The position numbers and the translations under genes were made by a program. A stretch of DNA of 64,000 bases, from assembly GCA_905250115.1 (NCBI GenBank), contig CAJNOI010000004.1:81110-145109 (forward strand). Direction: 5' to 3'. Positions within the stretch are counted from its first letter, which is position 1. Each line of letters opens with the position of its first letter. This stretch comes from Adineta steineri (Eukaryota > Rotifera > Eurotatoria > Adinetida > Adinetidae). Shown here piece by piece: positions 1 through 10,587 of this stretch. A model generated the notes under the pieces. The model did no database searches. It was not told where the DNA came from and saw only the letters and a program-made list of their open reading frames with translations.

Positions 1-2585
1 ACAACAACAACAACATCATCGTCATCATCAAAATATTCTATATCATCAAAAACAAGTGAAGCATTACAAACATTACTTGCTCAACAACATCATCATCATC
101 ACCATCATCATCATCAACAACAGCAGCAAAAACGAAATTTATCTAATAATAATACTAGCAATAATACTAATACTAATAAACATTGTGAATTTTGTTGTTG
201 TGAATTTTCTGAAGGACGAACTTGTTCAACATCATCAACATGTCTTCATTTATCATCAACATCAAATACGCTCAATGGACCCATTACTAGTTGTGTTACA
301 TGTATGGCTTTACCAGGTACAACAACAACAACATCAGTTATAGGTGCAACAATAACAGGTGGTTGTAATCAACGTGATGTTCAAGTAAAAGAACGTTTAC
401 AACTTAAATTAAATAAAAGAAATGTACAAAATCTAAATGAACAACAAACATTAGCAAAAGATCAACAAAAGAAAACGACGACGACGACAACAACAGCAGC
501 AGCAACAACGAATAAAAAACAACCGATACAAAATAATACAAAATCAAAAGAATGTTTTCTTACTGATAAAAATGATATTGATGATTTAGTTCGATTTATT
601 GATGGAAATGAAACAATATCATCGAATAATAATGAACATCAAACATCATCATCATCATCATCATCAACAACAACAATAACAAATGAATCAACTTCAAAAA
701 AAAATAAGAAGAAAAAAGATAAACAATCAAAAGTAAATCACACTGAAGAAATAAAAACAAATTCTTCTCAATCTAAAGAACAACAACAACAACAAACAAA
801 TCAGAAAAAACAAAATCGATCTAATATTACTCAACAAACAACGTATGTTTTTTATTTAGAAATATTCTATTCTATTCTTTTCATATGTATAGAACTTCTC
901 AACAACCATCTCGTAGTACTTCATCATCATCAACATCTACGAAAGTAACATCTGGTATATCATCAACTCCTCCTGTCAATGATGAAACTCAACAACCTTT
1001 ATCAAAACGTAAACAAAAAGCAAAATTAAAACTTGAACAACAACAAAAACAAGCAACAAATAATATGGAATCATCATCACCAGTTAATTCAAATACAACT
1101 GTTACAACTATAACTCCTACACCGGCATCTACTGTTCCTGTTACAGTACTTCCGGGTCCTTCTTCTTCTTCTGCTTCTTCGTCTTCTTCTCAGGGAATTA
1201 ATTCAGCTCGTACTAGTGTGGATCTTCCGTCTGAAAGTTTTGATACAACAGAAGAGGAAGTCAATTGGATAACTATTTCACGTAAACAAAGTAAACATAA
1301 GCCATCACCAGTATCTGTACCATCTTTACTTGCTACACCTATTCTACCTGTTATGCCACCAACAAATACTAAACGACAACAACAACAACAAACGATGACT
1401 AATACTAAGAAAGTAGCAACAACAACTAATGGTTCATCTCTTGCTCAACAAAAAGTGATACCGACAGCCGCCGTAGCTACATCACCTGTTCCCCCAGAAA
1501 CTACGCTAATTACTAATAAACAACAGCAAACTACTATAGCTCCATCTCGTCTTCAGAATGTTATGAAAAATCATACTGTAGTACATCAACCACAGAAAGT
1601 TGAACCACCATTGGAATCACAACCAACAAGCCAACCACCATTAAATCTTTGGACAAATAATAATATTCATGATCATACTTTAGGTAAATACAAATTTTCA
1701 TGTTTTAATGATTGCATTAATGATGTTTTTCTTCTATTTAGCAGCATCATCAACTCTTCTACCTACAACATCATCTTTTATCCCATCACATTTAATGCCA
1801 TCTCCTTCTCTTGTAGCACCAATTCCTATCGGTGGTACATCTAATATTACACCATCTTCTTCAATGTTATCCGAAGGTTTATCGTCTTCTCTCTATTGGG
1901 ATCCTAATGGTTATCTTTTACCATCATCATCTCAATCGACTATAGCAGGTCCTGTACAACGACCAAGTCCATCGTTTTCACCGGCACCTGGCGCTGTTAA
2001 TAATACAACATCTCGTTGTATTCAACGACCTTCACCGGAGCCACGTTCGTGTTCAGCAAATAATGTTCCTTTTCCACTCTATTCTCCAATGAATTATGCT
2101 GCGGGTAGTTCAACTTCAACATGGAATGATACACCTATAACAAATACACATGAATCACAATGGAACTATCCTCAGGAACAACAACAACAAATTGGATCAT
2201 CGATAACTTCAACTGATTTTCCTCTGTATGATCCATTTCATAGTGGTGCTGTACTAAATATTCCATCAACAACACAATCAACGCTATTGTCAAATGGTTT
2301 TTCAGGTAGATGAATTAATAAAAATAGTTCTTCTTTTTATTTATTGATTTGTATTTAACAGAACATTTTACTGATCTGTGTACTTTTCCACAAAATAATG
2401 ATATTAATGAAATGGATGCACTTGATAAAGAAATTGAAGATTTTAAAAAGTAAATTATGATTTATTTATGAAAATATCCTATTTTTATTATTCTTATTTA
2501 AAGATTCTGTTTCGAAACTGTCCCGTTGGAAACACGTGAAAAGGTGCAAGTCAATGTTGATCGCTGCTTTGTTCGTCAAGCATGA
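1..2585 (+). CDS. FAM193: FAM193-family protein (3' part of gene)
   Basis: Five exons can be joined in frame: 1-842 (open at the window edge), 893-1683, 1742-2305, 2362-2449 and 2504-2585, giving 788 residues. The text is mostly low-complexity Thr, Ser, Gln and His tracts. Three islands fit FAM193: a cysteine cluster near residue 61 (HCEFCCCEF), an acidic/hydrophobic IDDLVRFIDGN block near residue 190 followed by Lys-rich sequence, and a C-terminal block EIEDFKKFCFETVPLETREK that matches the conserved FAM193 C-terminal domain. The last block only appears after splicing two short exons, which supports the model. Metazoan FAM193 proteins are poorly understood, probably nuclear. The N-terminal part lies outside the window. 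The symbol is at family level, since FAM193A and B cannot be separated here. Confidence 0.75.
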
Positions 2586-2829
2586 TGACTGAACATTCTT
2601 ATTCTATTCTATCAATCTTGTCGTTTATCTCGTTCGCATTGTACAGATCTATCATATTCTGCGAGAAAAAACACAAATCAATAGAGAAAACAAATTTATT
2701 ATACACTTATACGCAAAAGTTTTTCTTCTTTTTGCCTTGCGCTTGCTCCTATCATTTATGATATAAACATAAATAAAGACGACTGGAAAAAAAATAAATA
2801 ATATAGAAGTTTTTTTAATACTTGAATAA

Positions 2830-3501
2830 TTATGAATAATAACCATAAGGAGGTGGAGGTCCTGATTTAGGTTGTGCTGATGATGAATTTGGTTGATATT
2901 CTATATTAACAAGTACTTGTCCTGATGGTCCATTGGAATTATCTCGTAACGGAATCCATCGTTGTTGTTGAGCAGTCCAATTATTATTGTTGTTAAACAA
3001 AATTCGTACAGGAATTTCACCATGAGCAATTGTTTGTTGTTGATGTTCTGTTTGAATCCAAATAAAAAGTTGATCATAATCAAATTGATAAATTGGAAAT
3101 GAAAATTGTTGTTGAAATTGTCCCAATGTTATTTGATTTCGTTGTTGATTACATTCGATAATAGCAACTAAAGGTCCCCATTGATTTAAACCTTCAATAT
3201 GATTTACACTGAGTAATAATTGACCACCTCCCATAGATGTCGGTGGTGGTGGTGGTGGCTGATAGTATGGTTGTTGTGGTTGATACTGAGGATATGATGC
3301 TTGTGGTTGTGATGGTGGTGGTGGTGATGATATTGGACCTTGATTGACCGATGCAGAATGAGAATCATGATGTTTATTTTGTTTACGATTTTTCCACCAA
3401 TCTTGAGTTTTATCGACTGCTGCATTAACTGCTCGATTTTCCAGATTCGATACGACTACCCATTCAGTTATTTGACCAATACGACCCAAAAAATCCGACA
3501 T
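2830..3501 (-). CDS. Pro/Gln-rich protein with C2-like domain
   Basis: Single-exon gene of 223 residues. Residues 1-45 form a compact N-terminal segment with a DKTQDWWKNRK stretch. Residues 50-95 are Pro/Gln/Tyr-rich with polyproline runs. Residues 95-205 look like a C2-type beta sandwich (GGQLLLSVNHIEGLNQWGP, ECNQQRNQIT, GEIPVRILF, GQVLVNIEY). The C-terminus is again proline-rich (PPPPYGYYS). Proteins with this arrangement are often membrane- or cytoskeleton-associated in animals, but I do not recognise an orthologue, and the usual clustered C2 calcium aspartates are not obvious. It is convergent with the FAM193 gene, the stops being 244 bp apart. Confidence 0.6.
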   Translation of the reverse strand: MSDFLGRIGQITEWVVVSNLENRAVNAAVDKTQDWWKNRKQNKHHDSHSASVNQGPISSPPPPSQPQASYPQYQPQQPYYQPPPPPPTSMGGGQLLLSVNHIEGLNQWGPLVAIIECNQQRNQITLGQFQQQFSFPIYQFDYDQLFIWIQTEHQQQTIAHGEIPVRILFNNNNNWTAQQQRWIPLRDNSNGPSGQVLVNIEYQPNSSSAQPKSGPPPPYGYYS

Positions 3502-4615
3502 TGTAAATTCTTATAAAAAAGTTGATAATGTATTTCTTTATTTTTGCTAAGATTAGTTTTTACTTCTTTCAACTATGGCGGATCACGAGAAAAATGAAGT
3601 AGCGAACAAAAAAATGTTCCTTTTTTCTTTCTCTTCCTGTTAAATTACGCATTTGGATCTCTCTCCGTCTCTTACCGGAGGGTTTTAGTATTTTTTCGGT
3701 GCCATAAAGAAGAAAAAGAAAAAGAACGACGACATTGTGTTTTACTTTTTATTTTGTCATACGCAAAGTTCGTTAGTGTGAGTCATTCTTGTTGCTAAGC
3801 CAATTCCTACAGATGTAATAATTCATGCTAAATCTTATGTAGGATGTATCTATGATTTATATTCTATATTATGTATAAACGAGAAAAATAATGACAAGTT
3901 TTATATATCAAGTTATTATGTTGAAATGTTTCACCATACTGGTCTTTGATTTAGTATTTTCATTTTATTTTGTACCAAAAATATAGTCATGTTCTAGAAG
4001 TATCTTTGTCGTCTCAGTTTTCATATAAGCTCGTTGACATTTTATACGATTCTTTTTAATACTTTAATTAGCAGTATTTCATATAAAAGAAAAAAACTCG
4101 ATTACTTTCACTGCTATTTCAATTTTTGTAGTGTCTTTAATGAATACAGATGTATTATGTACGAAGGTCGTAGTATTACCAACTTTTTCTGATGTTTGAA
4201 TGGCCACGTCAATACAAATCGCGTTTTAAGAGAGATTAGTGATATTGATTTTCTGGCTGTTATTTGTATGAGTAGTCTTATCACACCTATTTCTCTTTCA
4301 AGTACTGAAAAAAGCCTCAAATCCTTCACGTCTACAGATAATATTTCAAACACTATTAGTGTCTCAGCCTATATTTTTTTGATAAATACAATTTCCTAAC
4401 TACTCATAATATTTTATTTATAATCAAAATATATTGATAAATTCTTCACTGTTATTAAATACTAGAACAATAGATTATTCTTTATTATTCGATTGTTATA
4501 TAATCGGTTATCTTTATGCAAGCATTTCAATATTAAAATATACTTTTTATTTAGTTTTTCTAATTAAATAGTTTTTAAAGTGCATGAAATGATTGGAAAA
4601 AATTATTTGTTATTC
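3502..4615. other. Intergenic, no supported gene
   Basis: AT-rich spacer between two minus-strand genes. A 79-codon minus-strand open frame at 4114-4353 has no recognisable domain, and another minus frame there carries a protein-like stretch (ICIDVAIQTSEKVGN), so a decayed exon is possible. Nothing here is firm. Confidence 0.4.
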
Positions 4616-5492
4616 TTATTTTGGTTGTATCAAAGCATATAAAGCAATTGATGACAATTGTGACAATTGACTAATTAACTGCTGTGAAGCAATAAGTATT
4701 TCTCGCTGAACTGTTGCACCTTTGATTCTAAAAGAAAATTCAGGTTGTAGCACACTTGCGTCTCGATAATATCGGATCTCTGCTTCTGCTTTTTCTCCTG
4801 CTAAACGAATCTCAAAATCAGCTGTTTGCAATGTCTTCTTGCCATATGAATTAGGAATGATAATAATTGGTTCGTTGGAACGTGTGGTTTTAGTAGCAGC
4901 ATCGATAAGAATAGAAGATAGATTGATTGCAGTTGTTTGATCAAAGTCTAATGATAGATCAGTAGTATAACTATGTGCAAATTGAGGTCTAATACGACCA
5001 TTTTCACCATGTACATCAAGTTCAAATTTAATCTTTGTTGTATCAATATAATTTTGTGCAACCTAAGAAAAATATAAGAAAATATTTGATTGAAGTAAAA
5101 GAAAAAATATTTACCGTTAATGGGACACATGAAAGTCCTGGATCAGCATTTGAAATTTTCATAACAATATCAGCTGGTTCAGTTGTTTTCTTTTGTCGTG
5201 ATTTAAATTTGATTGGAATGAAAAATTCTTCGGATAGTTGACTGTTTTCTGGAGTATAGTCAACTATAGTCATATTCTTATATTTTAAAGATGATCGTGA
5301 AACTTTGAAATCAATAACTTTTGTATCTTCAATCTTAGCTAATACATCAATAAATTTCATAACACCAGCTTGAAATGAATTTGCTAATAAATCTGGTCGA
5401 AGAACAACTTGATATTCACGTGATGAATATTCACATTCCATCGAAATAATTCGATGGATATGATAAAATAAAATCCACAGAGCTATCAACAT
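4616..5492 (-). CDS. Unidentified secreted protein
   Basis: Two exons, 5492-5115 and 5062-4616, joined in phase 0 across a 52-bp intron, give 274 residues. The N-terminus (LIALWILFYHIHRIIS) looks like a signal peptide or signal anchor; a second in-frame Met at residue 18 would remove it. The body is mixed alpha/beta with alternating charged strands (IDFKVSRSSLKYKNMTIVDY, FEIRLAGEKAEAEIRYYRD) and has an N-glycosylation-type NMT. The strand pattern faintly recalls CYTH-like barrels, but I cannot identify the family and assign no function. Both splice sites are canonical and the frame stays open through the join. Confidence 0.6.
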
Positions 5493-6116
5493 ATTGATTT
5501 TAAAATATTTTGTAATAGAATTGAAATGAATATTTCTTCGTTACTGACATGGTAATATATAGTTATTAGGTTAATACTAGACACTGTCATTCGATATCTG
5601 ATATCATATGATTTAGTAACATTCGCCGATAATTTTAAATGGGGGCGTTTAACAGTAAAATATTGATATTTTTCATTAAATATTTACTGATGGATAATCG
5701 TTAAAGTTAAATGTCATATAATAATATGAGGACTCAATATGAAAGATATATTACATTTCAATGCATGTGATGTACTCTCTTCTGACAATATACTGAAGTA
5801 TTGACTTTGATATTTTTATATTAGTTTTTGCTTATCAAACTCGATTAAATCCCAAGTACAATGCTTCGTATTGATTTTTCATTTATTCGAGATGAATGAA
5901 ATTAATATTAAGATTTCAAAATATTATTTAACTTTTTCTATCAGAATACTATTTGCATGTTAACTGTTCACAATCGATAAGAATGAACGGTGAATATATA
6001 GACACGTGATTCGTGCACACCCGTAATACTTTTAATAGAAGTAAGAAAAGAAAAAAAGAAAAAATACTGGTGAAACAGTAAACTCTATAACATCATTTTT
6101 TTTTCTACTAACAACA
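5493..6116. promoter_or_regulatory. Divergent intergenic region
   Basis: 624 bp between a minus-strand gene and a plus-strand gene, so both promoters should lie here. It is AT-rich. I see no repeat, RNA gene or distinct motif. Confidence 0.35.
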
Positions 6117-8065
6117 ATGTTCTCCCTTTTTGCTCCAACAATTATAGATGTGCGTCTTATTGGTTCGTTTTCTCAATGGAAAGAAATCTTAATGAATCGT
6201 CAAGATGATGGTACTTTTATCTGTTCACCAAATATTTCTGATGGACAACATGAATATAAATTTCGAATAAAACGAAAAAAAGAAGATGATCAATGGATTG
6301 ATATTATTGATCCTTATGTTACTAAATATGATCCAGAACAAAATACTGGTATTATGTGGGTAAAAGAAGGAAAACGTTTGTTAAATGATGCAATTGACTA
6401 CAAATGGAAATATGATCTTATAAAAATGCCTGAAAATAATAATTTAATCATCTATGAAATATATGTAGCTGATTTTTCAGATAACGAACAATTTACAGGT
6501 GTAATAGATCGACTTGATTATTTAAAAGATCTCGGAATCAATGCTATTTTATTAATGCCTATTGTAGGTAAGTTAATTGATTTTTTTATCATTTAAATTA
6601 TTCATAATAGCATAAAATTCTGTTTAGAATCATTAGGTTTATCTCATGATTGGGGTTATGTACCTCGAAATTTTTTTTCTCTTAAATCAACTTTTGGAAC
6701 TTGTACTGATTTTAAAAATCTTGTTGATCAATGTCATCGACGTAATATTCGTATTTTATTTGATGGTGTATTTAATCATACAAGTGGTGATTGTCCACTT
6801 GCTATTATTGATCAAGATTATTGGGTAATTTTATGAATATAATTTATTTAATTAATAAATTAAATACTTTTCATTTAGTATTATATAGGAAAACATAATC
6901 CAGATGGTAAATATTTATAGAAAAGAATAATTAATATTTTCCGTTTTTTTCTATATAGATCCTTATTATTGGGGACCAGAATTGAATTATGAGTTTTATG
7001 ATAAAATACGAAATATTAAACCAGCTGTTCGTTATATTAGTGATGTTGTCAAATATTGGATTGGAGAATTTCATTTAGATGGTCTAAGATTTGACGCAGG
7101 TGAATAACATATAAAAAAATAAATTTTATTTTGATTGAAAAATATGTTTTATATTATTTTAGCAAAACAAATGGATAATTATGATATCTTACATGAATTA
7201 GATCAAGTTGCTCGTAATGCTGCTCGACCTGGACAACCGTTTACTACACAAGCAGAACATATGCCTGAAACTTTGAATATTATTAAAGAAAATGGTGGTC
7301 CAACAGATACATGTTGGTCTTTATCATTTATGAATAATATAGATGAAGCTTTAGCAGATAAATTCGATTTAGATAAAATGAAATATATCATTGGAACACC
7401 AAATCTTATTAATTATACTGCTTGTCATGATAATAAACGTTTATTAGCACGACTAAATGAAAGATTATCGGGTTTTGATGATGAAATATTTCGACGAATG
7501 AAATTAGCAGTAATTATTTTAACAACATCGGCAGGTATACCATTAATCTGGCAAGGTGATGAAATAGGTGAAGCAACATCCGTGGATGAAACTGATGAGA
7601 ATAAGTAAGTGTTAGTCTACATTGTTTTCCTGTAATGAATATTCGTCTAGAACGAAAATCAAACGACCAATGCATTGGAATTTACTTAAAAATAAACGAA
7701 ACCGAAATCTTTTCAATACATTCAAATATTTATTCGCATTTCGTCATAAGACTGATAGTCTACGTAATGGTGAAGTTGATTTTTGTTATGAAAATACTGA
7801 TGATCAGGTTCTCGTCTATCGTCGAGGTGTAAATATTATCATTCTCTGTTATTTTTCAAATGAAAAACGATTAAATTATACTATTGAAAATATATCTACA
7901 AAAGCTAATACAATATGGATTGATATTTTAACTAATGAATATTTTATAGTCAACGATCGCAATACTTTAGTTTTAACTCTCAATTCATATGACGGACGAA
8001 TATTACTACAGACAAATAAACGTAATTTTCGTTTCTGTCTTCCTGTTCCATGTTTTCACGATTAA
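6117..8065 (+). CDS. GH13 alpha-amylase-family glycosidase
   Basis: Six exons (6117-6567, 6628-6824, 6879-6906, 6959-7099, 7163-7604, 7651-8065) with 46-63 bp introns give 557 residues. Residues 1-75 resemble a CBM48/early-set beta-sandwich (FAPTIIDVRLIGSFSQW, DGQHEYKFRIK). The barrel starts at ENNNLIIYEIYVADF. The GH13 signatures follow in order: DGVFNH (region I), LRFDA with the nucleophile Asp (region II), TTQAEHM with the acid/base Glu (region III) and ACHDNKR with the stabilising Asp (region IV). The full catalytic triad is therefore present, and a beta-domain ends the protein. The expected role is alpha-glucan hydrolysis or transglycosylation; the starch-debranching, branching and trehalohydrolase subfamilies cannot be separated by eye. 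No signal peptide is visible, so it may act in the cytosol. It is convergent with the next gene, 61 bp away. Confidence 0.88.
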
Positions 8066-8126
8066 TTTTTTTAGAATATCTTTTAAATTTTAATTTATAT
8101 ACTATGAATAAATATACAGAGGTTGA

Positions 8127-9224
8127 TTATTTAAGTAAAAACTGTAGAATTCGAGTGTAAGTTGTATGATTAAATACGATTCCAATATGTCCAGCATCAA
8201 CATATTCAACATGTGACGGAAGTTCTTCTAGTAAAGCACATTTTTTATTAGCCATAAGTGCGTCAAATGTAGCATTAATATTAAATAAATCATTAATTTT
8301 ATTAATATCACGTATAGAATTTGTTTCTGTATGATTTGAAGGAAGAGCAACAGTTATTATTTTTCCAATAAATGGATTTGCTTGTGGTACTGTTCGAAAT
8401 TTCAAATTACCATCTCCATCAATATATGAACAGTCTTGAGTAAAAGCACTGTATAAAGCAAGATTTCCTCCATCGGAATGTGCAATAATATCGATCAACG
8501 GGATGGTATTCGAATTCTTTTCAAATGAGCCAATGTCACTTTCCTCAGTTATTCTTCTTAATCTCAATTTTGGAGCTCTTTTGTGTATAATAACGAAGGT
8601 ATTTATTTTATTTTGATCAGATTTAGAGTTGTCAGCAGATTTTTTATTCGAATCAGAATATAGTTTTCTTATTTCGTCGATTTTATTGAAAATTTTCTCA
8701 CGCATTTCTTCCCGAGGTAAACCAAAACCGAGATCTATAACAAATACAGGAATATTAGCATTTTTTAATGTAATTGCTAAATCACCAAGATATGACCATG
8801 ATCCAACTGCACCATGTAATAATAAAACAGGACGATGACAACTATATTCTTCATCCCATTGATTGAAACCATAAAATTTTGGATCATTACGATATTTTTT
8901 AAAAGTATACCATACAGCTTTACACATCGTATGTCCTTCTAAAAAAACCATCCCAAATATTGCTCCCAGAGCAGGTGAAATATTCTTTTGCATAGTTTTA
9001 ACTAAACATGTATTTATATAGAACCAGATATAATATAATTTTTGTCCTAACGTTAAAATCCAACGTATAATAACCATAGATGTTATAATATTCGAAAAAT
9101 TGCTTGTTTGATTTTTAGTCGATTGCATATTTTGGCTGTCTAAATGAAATTGTATAAATTTGTCTTTAATATAATTTACAGAATGCGTAGAAGCACTCCT
9201 ACATAAAAGTACAATAGAATGCAT
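8127..9224 (-). CDS. Alpha/beta hydrolase (lipase/esterase-like)
   Basis: Intronless, 365 residues. An N-terminal hydrophobic stretch (about 45-70, IITSMVIIRWILTLGQKLYYIWFY) suggests a membrane anchor. The hydrolase core begins with RPVLLLHGAVGSWSYLG, where HG is the oxyanion-hole motif. It continues through a DLGFGLPREE strand to the nucleophile elbow IIAHSDGGNLALYSA (Ser in HSDGG, a variant of GxSxG) and ends with VDAGHIGIVFN supplying the likely catalytic His. This resembles triacylglycerol-lipase or esterase-type hydrolases. A basic insertion (HKRAPKLRLRRITEESD) sits before the elbow and may form a lid. The substrate is unknown. Confidence 0.8.
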   Translation of the reverse strand: MHSIVLLCRSASTHSVNYIKDKFIQFHLDSQNMQSTKNQTSNFSNIITSMVIIRWILTLGQKLYYIWFYINTCLVKTMQKNISPALGAIFGMVFLEGHTMCKAVWYTFKKYRNDPKFYGFNQWDEEYSCHRPVLLLHGAVGSWSYLGDLAITLKNANIPVFVIDLGFGLPREEMREKIFNKIDEIRKLYSDSNKKSADNSKSDQNKINTFVIIHKRAPKLRLRRITEESDIGSFEKNSNTIPLIDIIAHSDGGNLALYSAFTQDCSYIDGDGNLKFRTVPQANPFIGKIITVALPSNHTETNSIRDINKINDLFNINATFDALMANKKCALLEELPSHVEYVDAGHIGIVFNHTTYTRILQFLLK

Positions 9225-10089
9225 GCATGAATGCTTCTATATATGTGATATTTACTATAACAAAAAAAAGTAATGAATTCTTATATAATATATTCTATAA
9301 TACGACAATCTTTTCAAATATAGAAAATGAGTTGACTATATATATATCTTGTTTTATCTTACAATTTATCATGATAGATAGAAGTTGATAAGAAATTGAT
9401 TATACAATGTAGAGAAAAAAATCAAACACTTACTTAATGAAGGTAAAATCTATTTTGATATTTTTTGGTTATATTATGATGTTATGAAGGAAACGTTGAC
9501 AGTAAACAATGAATAAGTATTTTTTTTTCTTTCTTTTTTTGATTATTGCATGTGGATGCCTTTCTTTTTTACTTTCATTACTCAGCTGTAATTGAATGCC
9601 GATGCATAAAATATAATCAATTTAGACGAGAAAATGACTCAATAAAAGCATACACGTATATATTTTCTAATTGGAAAAATGCGTAATTATCATAGATCGT
9701 CTTACTATTAGTCAAACAGAATTTGAAACATTCATGAGATTTTGTACATGTAATATTTAGAAGAAAAAAAATTAGTAAATTTTTGATCTTCTAATATTCA
9801 TGATAATTTAGAACCTATACTCATATTTTTATCAAGATCAACATCTTTGGAATAAAATTAATACTTCTCTATATAATCAAAATCATTCGAATAGAGAAAA
9901 ATTCTTTTAAATCTAAAAGCTTTTGTTAATATGCGACATCTAGAAATATATATCCGTTGAGATATAGCGTTAACCAATCAGATACGAGTTCGTTGTGAAA
10001 AAAAGTACTAGACATATTCTGTAATTTCCTTTTTTTCATTGATTGTCTTATTCATCGAGCAAACAATCTTATTATCATTTTTGATAATT
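9225..10089. promoter_or_regulatory. Divergent intergenic region
   Basis: 865 bp between the minus-strand hydrolase and the plus-strand FAM32A homologue. It is AT-rich with T-tracts, and I see no gene or repeat. It should hold the promoter for the FAM32A-led gene series. Confidence 0.35.
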
Positions 10090-10479
10090 ATGTCGTCAGC
10101 TTATTCATTTACTGGTGGTAGTTTACGTTTAAAAAGCGATTCATCAAGTGCAGTTCAAGGTGGAAAAGTAGCAAAAAAAAATAAACATAAATCGAAATCG
10201 AAATCAAAATCATCGACTATTGTTGAAGCACCATCATCAAAAATGGAACATGTTGCATCAACAATAAAAACAAGTTCAATTGATCAACATGGTCCACCAC
10301 GTCGTGATCTTCGTACACCAGCTGAAATTGCTTATGATCAAGCCATGGCTAAACGTGCTGAAGAAAAAGTTCTACAAAAAGCAGCTAAATCACATAAGGA
10401 ACAAGTTGAAGAACTTAATTCTTATTTAGATAAACTTACAGAATATAATGATATTCCGAAAGTTAGTTGGACAAAATAA
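10090..10479 (+). CDS. FAM32A: FAM32A homologue
   Basis: Single exon, 129 residues from the ATG at 10090 (an in-frame upstream ATG at 10039 would add a hydrophobic stretch foreign to the family). The order matches metazoan FAM32A: an N-terminal GGSLRLK segment, a Lys-rich tract (KKNKHKSKSKSKS), RRDLRTPAEIAYDQAMAKR, and a C-terminus ending LDKLTEYNDIPKVSWTK. That terminal motif is nearly invariant in FAM32A. The human protein binds the catalytic spliceosome and helps exon ligation, so a nuclear RNA-processing role is expected. It is first in a run of five same-strand genes; the next ATG is only 108 bp past its stop. Confidence 0.9.
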   Translation: MSSAYSFTGGSLRLKSDSSSAVQGGKVAKKNKHKSKSKSKSSTIVEAPSSKMEHVASTIKTSSIDQHGPPRRDLRTPAEIAYDQAMAKRAEEKVLQKAAKSHKEQVEELNSYLDKLTEYNDIPKVSWTK

Positions 10480-10587
10480 ACTTTGTATTATATATTCATT
10501 TCAATAAAATAAAACTAAAACAAAGAAAAAAACATTACATTTCTTCATTTTGTGCAAATAAAATAATATTTATTTCAGATTGGTAAA
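10480..10587 (+). promoter_or_regulatory. Candidate trans-splice acceptor between FAM32A and XRCC4
   Basis: The 108-bp intercistronic gap holds AATAAA-like polyadenylation signals near 10503 and a 3' splice acceptor (TTTATTTCAG, ending at 10578) nine bases before the XRCC4 ATG. There is no 5' exon between the two genes, so the acceptor is best explained by spliced-leader trans-splicing. This is inference. Confidence 0.5.

Noticed and set aside
1..850. CAA/CAT/TCA repeats as a microsatellite array or CRISPR-like structure
   Set aside because: They are in a continuous reading frame and encode Gln, His and Ser tracts of the FAM193 protein; no spacer pattern.
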